In this document: positions 30,201-37,410 of the stretch, piece after piece | How positions within the stretch are numbered: the stretch's first letter is position 1 | How the letters are laid out: every line of letters starts with the position of its first letter | IMG/VR virus record: IMGVR_UViG_3300031565_000040 | Coordinates: 1 to 56,108 of that record | From: a virus | Reading direction: 5' to 3' (one strand) | Length of the DNA stretch: 56,108 nucleotides | Made by a program: the position numbers and the translations under genes | Notes under the pieces: generated by a model | What the model was told of the DNA's origin: nothing | The model's database searches: none | Seen by the model: the letters and a program-made list of their open reading frames with translations, nothing else

Positions 30201-32582
30201 GCGAACATAAACATTCTCAACGATGAATGTACGGGCACGGAAGCAATTACGATTACATCAACTCTTGGCGGTATTGACGTTGACGCCCATGAAGATATAA
30301 ATATTACTCTTCACGCCGAGAGCGCCGATGAGGATATTATCCTTTTGACAACCGGAACATCGGATAGTCATATCTCGATTACAGCAGACGGTTCTGACGA
30401 CAATGCCTTGGCGCTTATTGCAAGTGTGGCGGGTATCGACATAGACGCTGCCGGCGTACTGACGATGGATGCCGACGACGATATGACGATTACCGTAGCG
30501 GCAGAGTCCGATGAGGACTTGACTATCCAGTTGCAGAACAATGTCGATGCAAGCATTTTAATTAGCTCTGCGGGAAGCGGAACGGATTCGCTCAGTCTTA
30601 CAACGGTGACAAACGGCGGCGATATTGTTATCAGCTCCAACGACAAAATAGATATGGATTCGACGGGTACGTTTGCCCTGAATGCGGCCGGAGATACCTT
30701 GCTGATTCAGGTGGATTCCGACGGCGCAGACGATGATTTAACTATCAAAGTCGATGGCGATGATGATTCCTCTATCATTCTTGACAGCGACGGTTCCGGC
30801 GCCGATGCGATTAGTTTACAGGCTTCTCATGCAACGACAGGCGGTATTGACGTTGATTTCAAGTCGGGTAACTTTACTCTTACCGGCTCAGGAGCAAGCG
30901 CCGATGTAATCGTAGACTGCGACCTTTTCAGTATAGACGGTACAGGTTCGGCTAATATCACTGTTGCCGCAACTGAAGCCGGTGAAGACCTTACTATCAG
31001 TCAAACCGGTACGAATGCTTCGAGTGTTGAAATTGTATCATCGGGCCGATGTGCGGATGGGATTAAATTGCATTCCAATGGTGATGCAACTTCCGGTATT
31101 TACATACATTCTCAAACCGGAACCGCTGCATCGACAGCGACTGAATCTGATGCCGCTATTCAGCTTTATAGTCAAGTCGGTGGTATAGGTCTTCTGTCGG
31201 CTCTTAACGCCGATGATTCTATCAGGATTGAGACAAACGGCGGCGACGATGAGAATATCACGATACGCGCCAATCAGGGAACCGGAACCGACTCGATTTA
31301 TATATTGAGCGATGAAGGCGGTATCGAGATTGAGGCGACCGCAAGTACGGCGGCAGGCGCAGGGGCATCTGCCGTTCAATTGACCGCTTCGTTGGGTGCT
31401 ATTGAATTGACTTCGGGATTAGATGCTACCAATGCGATTAAGTTGACTGCCAATGGTAATACAAACTCTGATATTAACATCTGGAACGATACCGGTAGTA
31501 CATCAGATTCGATTAAAATATTAAGCGACCTTGGCGGTATTGCCGTTACAGCGAGTGACGATGCGATTGTGTTGACGGCAGACGGCGCTACTGTAGGCGA
31601 TATTACTATTGACGGCGAGAATAAGGTCACGATTGTTTCAGCCGACCTCGATGCCGAAGGTATTTACATCCACGAGAATTCGACAAGCGGTACGGCCGGC
31701 TCGATAAAGATTCATGCCGATAAAGGTATTGCTGAAGCTACCGGAGCATCTTCGGTAACGCTTCTTAGCGACGTTGGCGGTATCAATTTGAAAGCGGCGG
31801 CCTTAACGAGCGAGAGTTCGATTTGGATTGAGTCCATTGCCGGTGGTGTTAATATAGATGCCGCCGCCGGTAAAGACGTCGATATTGACGGCGGGCAGAT
31901 TCTTCTCGAAGCCAACCACGATATAGCCAGTGCAATTTCCTTAATTACCAATACCGGTACATCCGAGACCATTGTAATTACTAATACTTTAGGCAATGCG
32001 ACGGGTGCAATCACCTTAGAAGCGACTGCCGGAGGTATTTCACTTAGTGCTTTATCTGGAATGGACTTCGGAGAAGGTGCCGTTGTCAATGTTGGCGATA
32101 TTTCGGTTGATGATGTTATCGCCGATGCCAACGACAACGTAGTTCTCAGTGCGGTCAAGATGCTTGTGGTTTCGATTTCCGTCGATGACGATCCCGCTAC
32201 CGATTTCCAGTATGACAATACTCAGGAGAACAAAGTAGAACAAGGTATAAGGGTTGGCAGAATTCCAGCCAATTGCATGATTAACTCTGTATTTGTTTTA
32301 TGTACCGAGACTATTACGGCTGGAGGTCAATTTGCCACTGAGATTGGTACTGCTACTGGAGGCGATCAGATTTTAACTACTTCGGATTGTGATACCGCTG
32401 ATGACATTATGGGCACGGCAGCCGCAGAGATACCGGAAATAGCTGTTACCGGCTCCATTATAGATGTTTACGTTAGTGGCACTCCGACTACAAATGACTT
32501 TGATGAAATAACGGCAGGTAGTTGGGACGTTTGCATCGTCTACACGGATTACGCCGCTGCATTAGCGCAGACGGGTACTTAA
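27243..32582 (+). CDS. Giant secreted-type beta-repeat protein, 1779 aa
   Basis: MKKLILITIMAVLAFSTLAGA is a Sec signal (cleavage near 21). Residues ~40-110 form a globular start with YYDDASDTLMLYSG, as in phage fibre bases. From ~120 to ~1610 the chain is ~30 divergent repeats built on GGIDIDA/ITSTAGG-like units, low in Lys/Arg and free of large hydrophobic blocks, consistent with a beta-solenoid. The last ~160 residues are a separate domain. GAAAGGAGA sets the start. Set between cement and tail genes, it may be a head fibre or adhesin. Confidence 0.7.
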   Translation: MKKLILITIMAVLAFSTLAGAALTYGPEYYRKRISNAGSGYADSDPVYLFMNEVDENLISSGGAASVLFTPGTAPTGAEGLVYYDDASDTLMLYSGASGPWKTIDLAGASNLDTAYNNGNTITVDGDALTFTAGAGTNNGVLTLVQSNTGAYEGLKITNAGTDPSIEIDGSGTGDDITGTGDTWTISEAGVGSFVGLISGASDIVMENSDIFSNGTNNTFTFAGNEATVEDLSIGLGVNTNIVTLSSSTGATTIDWGAMTTASGMTTITGDAAIFTIGSTGTSAGHDVIIQQAGVTDQQLVLQSSGNATNALRLLASAAGIDIDATGSTLTITNTADGADDDITIEQDGDQNASIILTSDGTGGDAISLISSSATGDIKVASADEIDIDAASTIDIAIAGLATQDFIVTNTGGSIIMTATEDIADGIYLHSTTGGIDIVADGAAAKDLDLTCTNGSVIVTAGEANSDAIKLNASAGGVNIDALAAYDVDIAGGQVLISSLDNAASAIALTTNVNTLETIVVTNTKGTAAGAITLTATAGGVDIDAAAAKEINIAGGNVAIVNKTAGATAITAITNVDTTDQIVVTNTKGTNEAAIDITATAGGIDIDAAAGKNVAINGGQILIESEDDGASSIQLKTNTGNTETIVILNSQGAGDDSINIDSTAGGLDVDVAKSLALTSSEGALDSVVITSTNGGIDLITTGAVATEDIDITSSASVNITSAENIAAAIVIATTGGGGAAETIDITNNQGITSSLTTETDAAIQLEATVGGIGLYSGLSGADAIRLETAGAAAQMTLQAIAGVGASATGEEDAAIQLYAQAGGIGLASGLAAADAIRIEAQGANGQITIQNKLGITASSATQFDASIQLYSEAGGIGLHSKLNGADAIRIEEGGGTGGTINIHANTGNAVADGAASINLLSDVGGIGLKATGLASANAIWIQAAAGGVNIDAQAAYDVDIDGGQIFLTSSHNVPDAIKIHSDSGANANINILNDECTGTEAITITSTLGGIDVDAHEDINITLHAESADEDIILLTTGTSDSHISITADGSDDNALALIASVAGIDIDAAGVLTMDADDDMTITVAAESDEDLTIQLQNNVDASILISSAGSGTDSLSLTTVTNGGDIVISSNDKIDMDSTGTFALNAAGDTLLIQVDSDGADDDLTIKVDGDDDSSIILDSDGSGADAISLQASHATTGGIDVDFKSGNFTLTGSGASADVIVDCDLFSIDGTGSANITVAATEAGEDLTISQTGTNASSVEIVSSGRCADGIKLHSNGDATSGIYIHSQTGTAASTATESDAAIQLYSQVGGIGLLSALNADDSIRIETNGGDDENITIRANQGTGTDSIYILSDEGGIEIEATASTAAGAGASAVQLTASLGAIELTSGLDATNAIKLTANGNTNSDINIWNDTGSTSDSIKILSDLGGIAVTASDDAIVLTADGATVGDITIDGENKVTIVSADLDAEGIYIHENSTSGTAGSIKIHADKGIAEATGASSVTLLSDVGGINLKAAALTSESSIWIESIAGGVNIDAAAGKDVDIDGGQILLEANHDIASAISLITNTGTSETIVITNTLGNATGAITLEATAGGISLSALSGMDFGEGAVVNVGDISVDDVIADANDNVVLSAVKMLVVSISVDDDPATDFQYDNTQENKVEQGIRVGRIPANCMINSVFVLCTETITAGGQFATEIGTATGGDQILTTSDCDTADDIMGTAAAEIPEIAVTGSIIDVYVSGTPTTNDFDEITAGSWDVCIVYTDYAAALAQTGT

Positions 32583-32597
32583 TAGAAAGGAAAGACT

Positions 32598-32879
32598 ATG
32601 AAAGAATGGAAAACTATTGTGGTAGTGGTTCTTATCGCACTGCTCGTTGCAGCATTGGTCTTTATGGCCGCAGACAAGAACCAGACGAACGCAGCGCCTG
32701 AAGAAGTGGCGTTGTCTAATTTGAAAGAACGAATAGGGCAGTTGAAAGTCCTGAAAGAAGAACAGACTTTGACGCGGGACATTATGGTGATTCAGCAGCA
32801 AATAAGAGACCTTAGCGCCGTTGCTCCGATTCAATCTGTAATTCCGAAAGAGCGACTGCCGGAAGAATTACAGGAATGA
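32598..32879 (+). CDS. Membrane-anchored coiled-coil protein, 93 aa
   Basis: One N-terminal span (IVVVVLIALLVAALVFMAA, 7-25) then a coiled coil (LKERIGQLKVLKEEQTLTRD) and an LPEELQE end. The layout resembles an inner-membrane spanin or a virion-associated membrane protein. Its place inside the structural module favours the second. AAAGGAAAG is the RBS. Confidence 0.55.
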   Translation: MKEWKTIVVVVLIALLVAALVFMAADKNQTNAAPEEVALSNLKERIGQLKVLKEEQTLTRDIMVIQQQIRDLSAVAPIQSVIPKERLPEELQE

Positions 32880-32907
32880 CTATGGATACATGGTTTTCCT
32901 TCGGGAT

Positions 32908-32931
32908 GGGAGGGGGTCGAAAGACCCTCCC
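32908..32931 (+). terminator. Hairpin with GAAA loop, possible terminator
   Basis: GGGAGGGGGTC and GACCCTCCC pair around a GAAA tetraloop (two G bulged), followed by TATCCTTATTT. Imperfect U-tract, so it may instead reduce read-through or protect mRNA ends. Confidence 0.5.
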
Positions 32932-32953
32932 TATCCTTATTTAAGGAGTAAAG

Positions 32954-33313
32954 ATGCAGACTGTAAGAAAAGTCAGTTTAGACCAGCAGAGTTGGGATTC
33001 GGGCGCGAGCGAAAAGGCTACGACTTACAGGAAAGTCAATGGTAAGTGCGAGCAGATAGCGGTCAAAATCAGTGTGAACACGAACACCGTAGCTGGCAAA
33101 GTTTCTATATATGATTCCAACGGCGGTAAGCTCTACGAAAAGACGAGCATCCCGACCGGAACGACTACTATCTATTACGGCAATAGTTTAGGCTCGACTG
33201 ACTGTGACTTCAAATCCTTCCTCTGCGACGGCAAATTGACGGTAGAAATAACACCTGACGGCGATCCCGGCACTACGGGCGTGAAGATAGATGTTGACCT
33301 TTATGTGAGGTAA
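32954..33313 (+). CDS. Beta-rich virion protein, 119 aa
   Basis: Repeated beta strands (AVKISVNTNTVAGKVSIYDS, KLTVEITPDGDPGTTGVKID) with no signal peptide. It looks like a decoration or fibre-attachment domain. Its neighbours do carry signals, so it stands out. AAGGAG is the RBS. Confidence 0.6.
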   Translation: MQTVRKVSLDQQSWDSGASEKATTYRKVNGKCEQIAVKISVNTNTVAGKVSIYDSNGGKLYEKTSIPTGTTTIYYGNSLGSTDCDFKSFLCDGKLTVEITPDGDPGTTGVKIDVDLYVR

Positions 33314-33316
33314 AAG

Positions 33317-33724
33317 ATGAGACGCTTTACGTGCTTTTTACTTTTATGCGCCTTGAGCGGAACGGCTTTAGGCGGGTCGATATGTCCGTTTACGACAATC
33401 TTCATGCGTACTTTGTTAGATGATGCAACGGCTTCGGCGGCGAGAACGACTTTGGGACTTGGTACGACTGATTCTCCGACGTTTGTGAAAGTCACGTTAT
33501 CCGGCAATGAAATCAACGTAGCTACGTCGCAGATACCGAGTTCGGCAACTGCGGCGGGAAATGCCGGTGATATTGCGTGGGGGTCGGATTATATCTATAT
33601 ATGCGTGGCCGGTAATACGTGGAAACGGTCGGCCTTGACTACATGGGGCGGTCTACCGGAAAACGTAATCTTTGCCGGAGAAAACGTCATTTTTGCCGGA
33701 GAACAAGTTATATATTATCCATAA
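33317..33724 (+). CDS. Fibre-like protein with signal peptide, 135 aa
   Basis: MRRFTCFLLLCALSGTALGG is a Sec signal. LLDDATASAARTTLGLGTTD is a common phage tail-fibre block, followed by IAWGSDYIYICVAGNTWKRS, a fibre-tip style motif. The end carries a small repeat (ENVIFAG twice, then EQVIY). A receptor-contact or fibre protein is likely. Confidence 0.6.
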   Translation: MRRFTCFLLLCALSGTALGGSICPFTTIFMRTLLDDATASAARTTLGLGTTDSPTFVKVTLSGNEINVATSQIPSSATAAGNAGDIAWGSDYIYICVAGNTWKRSALTTWGGLPENVIFAGENVIFAGEQVIYYP

Positions 33725-33733
33725 GGAACGATT

Positions 33734-34708
33734 ATGAAAAAGCTATTGATTTTACTCATATTGTTAATGTTTTCAGCAACAGTCTTAGCAGACCTTACAG
33801 GAACGGAAGGTCTTGCGATTGACCTTTCAAGCGCAGGAGCCGGGACTGATATTACTATTGCCTTCGACCCTACCGAGCTTTTAGGAAACCGTACATGGGG
33901 TGACGCTTCTACCGATACGATAGTCTGGACGTGGAACAAGGCCACGGGGACAGACCCTACGATTACCTTTAACAGCGGTTCGATAGCCTTACCGGCCTTG
34001 ACATTAGTTACGCCATTGGCCCTGAATTACGGCGGGGCCGGGGCGGACATTTCAGGCTGGTCGGGGATTGTTGCTGTTTCCGGTGGGTCTGCCGTAGAAG
34101 TAGACACATTTGCGGAGATTGATACGCAAATTGCCGACAAAGCCCTTGTGAATAAAGCCGATGGTGCGGTGTGGCTCGGCATACATGATTACGGAGGGGC
34201 GGATTTGGAACTACCTCAAGCATCACCCGCCGTTCCCGGCGTGGATGGTGGCATTGAGATTGACTTCACAGACGGCACGGTAGTCATTCAGCACGGAGCG
34301 GCACATGCCGAATTAGCGGCTTCCACTGACGTTGTGATAGGTAAGCTCATAAAGTCATGGTCTGGTACAATCTTCGAGCCTGATAATGTGAACGATGTAC
34401 TGACCGTCAAGGCAATCAATTCTATCCAGTATCCTCACGGTGTTGTTATTACAGCCGTTTATCTCGGCGTCTCATCGGATACGGGATACGTATTAACAGT
34501 CCAGAATTTCGACGACTTTGATACGATAAACGCTGCGAACGGGACGATAGACACAGTGACTTATTCCGCCGATACGACGGGAGAAATCATAGATACGACA
34601 CCAACATACGCAACGATAGCGGCGGGGCAGATAATTATGATTAGCATTCCGGCTACAGATGTGGACTGGATACATTTTGAGATTTATTACTACGAACCGG
34701 CGGCATAA
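33734..34708 (+). CDS. Tail-associated protein with signal peptide, 324 aa
   Basis: MKKLLILLILLMFSATVLAD is a clear Sec signal, cleaved near residue 20. The rest is a beta-rich extracellular-style protein (YYEPAA end, many Thr/Asp/Gly). It lacks a named domain, though the order of genes places it in the fibre cluster. RBS AAGGAACG. Confidence 0.55.
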   Translation: MKKLLILLILLMFSATVLADLTGTEGLAIDLSSAGAGTDITIAFDPTELLGNRTWGDASTDTIVWTWNKATGTDPTITFNSGSIALPALTLVTPLALNYGGAGADISGWSGIVAVSGGSAVEVDTFAEIDTQIADKALVNKADGAVWLGIHDYGGADLELPQASPAVPGVDGGIEIDFTDGTVVIQHGAAHAELAASTDVVIGKLIKSWSGTIFEPDNVNDVLTVKAINSIQYPHGVVITAVYLGVSSDTGYVLTVQNFDDFDTINAANGTIDTVTYSADTTGEIIDTTPTYATIAAGQIIMISIPATDVDWIHFEIYYYEPAA

Positions 34709-34723
34709 ATGGGGGTTATTAAA

Positions 34724-35530
34724 ATGAAACGATTACTGATTCTTTATTTTGTATTTTGTATTCTGTGTTCTGTTTCTTTGGGCGATAACGACTTTGGGGA
34801 TGTTAACTGTGTCGCTCTTTGGAGACTTGAGAACGGAGCGCTTACGGTCGATTCAAAAGGCGGCAACACCCTTACAAATGACGCAGTTGTGGCAGATGCA
34901 GTAAATTATAAAGAAGGGGAAGCGTCTGGAGACTTTGAGTGGAGTTCGTCGGCCTTTATGACCATAGCTGACGCTGATCTTGATGCCGGATTTCCTCTCA
35001 AGGATGGCGATTCAACAAAAAAAATATCTGTATGTGCTTGGATTATGCCGGAAAGTTTACCTACCGAAGGTTGCTTTTTTGCAAAATGGGACCATGCTGG
35101 TTTGAAAAGGCAATTGCAAATACTACAACTTGGAAGCCCTAGCGATATAAGAGTTTATATAGGTTATAATGGCGGTGTATCCTATGAAGAAGTAGTTACA
35201 CTCAATACGAACATGGTCGTTAACCAGTGGTATCACATCGGTTTTACATTTCAAGATTCAGACAAATCATGGCGTCTTCGCGTTTGGGACGAGTCTGGCG
35301 AAAGTGTGATGGAGGATACTGGCAATACGATAAATAATATAAACATAGAAGATTCATTTTTTACGTTAGGTTGTGTATCGGATGGGATAAATCATTTTGA
35401 TGGCCGCATAGATGAGGTGGTGGTTTTTAATGATATTCTAACTTCTGATGAAATCGACCAGATAAGGGTAGGCACTTACGGAGTTGCTGCCGGTGGCGGT
35501 GGTCAGGTGATAATCATATATGAAGACTAA
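34724..35530 (+). CDS. LamG-domain protein with signal peptide
   Basis: 268 aa. MKRLLILYFVFCILCSVSLGD is the signal. VALWRLENG.TVDSKGGNTLT, ISVCAWIMPES, NQWYHIGFTF and GRIDEVVVFNDIL are the classical strands of a LamG/concanavalin-type jelly roll that binds sugars. ATG 34724 is preferred to 34709 because GGGGG is well spaced. A role in binding host-surface glycans is plausible. Confidence 0.7.
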   Translation: MKRLLILYFVFCILCSVSLGDNDFGDVNCVALWRLENGALTVDSKGGNTLTNDAVVADAVNYKEGEASGDFEWSSSAFMTIADADLDAGFPLKDGDSTKKISVCAWIMPESLPTEGCFFAKWDHAGLKRQLQILQLGSPSDIRVYIGYNGGVSYEEVVTLNTNMVVNQWYHIGFTFQDSDKSWRLRVWDESGESVMEDTGNTINNINIEDSFFTLGCVSDGINHFDGRIDEVVVFNDILTSDEIDQIRVGTYGVAAGGGGQVIIIYED

Positions 35531-36515
35531 AATTATAATGTGTTCTATATTCTTCGTTTTGTGTTCTGCTGTGCAGGGAGCTAATGAAATCTGCGCCGTC
35601 GCGCCGGGCATTACAAACGCTTATGGCGTCGTAAGAGAACCGGATGGCGATGTCTGGTACGTCACAGGGCAGGTTTTCGAGGTGTGGGGAACGGGTGCTC
35701 GAACGGCTGCGGATTACGACATTGCATTGGTGGACAAGTCGGGCGGTATGTTAGTTGGGGATATGGATACGAGTATTTCAGCCGGATACTATCACATAAT
35801 AACACATTATCGGGTGGGTGCTAATCCCGCCGATACCGACCCTGCCGTGTGGCAGGAATACGGATACTGGAGCGGAACGGTTTGGCAACCCTATACACTA
35901 AAGACTATCGAAGATAAAGTTGATGATTTACCAACCGCTGCCGGGACAGCCGATGCCGTATGGGACGAGGCTATGGCCGGACATACTGGCGAGGCCACTT
36001 TCGGCGGTGAATTACAAACACTCGACCCGAACCTTACTTTGGTATTGGCGGATACGGCCGAGCTTCAAACCGACTGGCACGATGGCGGGCGGCTCGACCT
36101 TCTAATAGACGCTATTAAGGCGGAGACCGACCTAATAACTATCCATTCGACTACGGTAGCCGAGGCCAACGATGCCAACGAATTCATTCTGACTGATGGT
36201 ATAGGTACAGATGTTAACGATTCCTGGAACTATTCGGTGATTATCATTCAGGACGCCGACGACGGCCACTGGGAATCGAGATTCATTTACGAATGGGACA
36301 GCGATAAGGAAGTTGAAGTCGATGAGACTCTTGGCTTCATTCCGGCGGCGGGTGACGTTGTTCATATCATGGGGACTGGATACGGGGGATTTTTGTACCG
36401 GATACTTTCGACCATTCAGCAGGCAAGAGGCGTTCTGAATGTTATTGATACTACGGGAACTTCAAGAGCGGTTGGGGGCGTAACTCGAATAGACGCTATG
36501 GGTGACGACCCGTGA
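35520..36515 (+). CDS. Tail-region protein with signal peptide, 331 aa
   Basis: MKTKIIMCSIFFVLCSAVQGAN is a signal. The body contains VWDEAMAGHTGEATFG, a motif often seen in phage tail-tip or fibre proteins, with a helical stretch after it (AELQTDWHDGGRLDLLIDAI). It overlaps the LamG gene by 11 bases. It is probably part of the tail apparatus. Confidence 0.6.
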   Translation: MKTKIIMCSIFFVLCSAVQGANEICAVAPGITNAYGVVREPDGDVWYVTGQVFEVWGTGARTAADYDIALVDKSGGMLVGDMDTSISAGYYHIITHYRVGANPADTDPAVWQEYGYWSGTVWQPYTLKTIEDKVDDLPTAAGTADAVWDEAMAGHTGEATFGGELQTLDPNLTLVLADTAELQTDWHDGGRLDLLIDAIKAETDLITIHSTTVAEANDANEFILTDGIGTDVNDSWNYSVIIIQDADDGHWESRFIYEWDSDKEVEVDETLGFIPAAGDVVHIMGTGYGGFLYRILSTIQQARGVLNVIDTTGTSRAVGGVTRIDAMGDDP

Positions 36516-36534
36516 CACAATTCCTGGGGGGATT

Positions 36535-37410
36535 ATGGCGGATAATGAAGAAAAACGGGCCTTATGCAACAGGGCGATAACAATTCTAACTGCCGGTATG
36601 ACCGCTCAGGCGGGGATTCTCCATACAGAGATAACCGATGAGCAGTTCGCCGACTATACTTCGGTAACGACCGACCAACAGATAAAGCTTTTATGCTTTT
36701 TGTACGAGCCGGTCTTATTGAAGGTCATTCTCGATATTCAGCCGGACTTCGCTAAACAGTTCGCAGACTTGGGGAATGAGATTTGTATCAATAAAGAGGT
36801 AGGCGACTGGGGACTTCTATTCGAGTTGCCGAGTAACTTTATAGAAGATGAAAATGCGTTAATTGCCCAAATCAGTCAGGCCAATAGGAAAACTAAATAT
36901 GACTGCAAGATTCTGACTTTCGACGGTTACGCCCATGTCGTTAAGGGTACGGACGAACAGTCGTGGTATTGTAAGACCGACCATACGGCGGCGGCGGCCA
37001 ATAAACCGATTACCGGTGCAGATTACGCAACCTATTGGACTCTCTATAATACCGACGACTCTTACGGTGCTGATTGGGTATCTGGATGGTCTTACAAAGC
37101 CTCTCAGGACGGCAAATTATTAGCGGCCAATTCCTATTCCAATCTTGATGGTGACAGTGCGTATATAGAGTATCTCGCCTACATTCAGGCCGGTATTTCC
37201 GACAAGCCCGCGTATTATCCCAATGCCTTTAAGAACGCCTTCTGTACGAGACTTGCAGCTGAGATGGCGGAGGATGGTCACGATTACGAGCGCAGAAGAA
37301 AACTTATGGAGGAATACGAGTTAATTGCCAAGCCGCGGGTGTGGCAGGTTCAGAACAGGAACGATTTCGAGGAAACAAGACCGACATTTTTAGAGTCAAG
37401 GACGATATGA
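36535..37410 (+). CDS. Tail tube adaptor, T7-gp11-like, with CBM-like insert
   Basis: 291 aa, no signal. The front (EEKRALCNRAITILTAG) and LLFELPSNFI, with a late FKNAFCTRLAAEMAE helix, match tail-tube/adaptor proteins that join portal and nozzle. A segment around 141-180 (SWYCKTDHTAAAANKPITG) looks like an inserted carbohydrate-binding-type module. The start is at ATG 36535, behind GGGGGG. Its stop overlaps the nozzle start. Confidence 0.65.
   Translation: MADNEEKRALCNRAITILTAGMTAQAGILHTEITDEQFADYTSVTTDQQIKLLCFLYEPVLLKVILDIQPDFAKQFADLGNEICINKEVGDWGLLFELPSNFIEDENALIAQISQANRKTKYDCKILTFDGYAHVVKGTDEQSWYCKTDHTAAAANKPITGADYATYWTLYNTDDSYGADWVSGWSYKASQDGKLLAANSYSNLDGDSAYIEYLAYIQAGISDKPAYYPNAFKNAFCTRLAAEMAEDGHDYERRRKLMEEYELIAKPRVWQVQNRNDFEETRPTFLESRTI

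Noticed and set aside
27695-32243. Many minus-strand frames across the giant repeat gene
   Set aside because: They mirror the repetitive GGIDIDA coding DNA and have no RBS; clear shadows.
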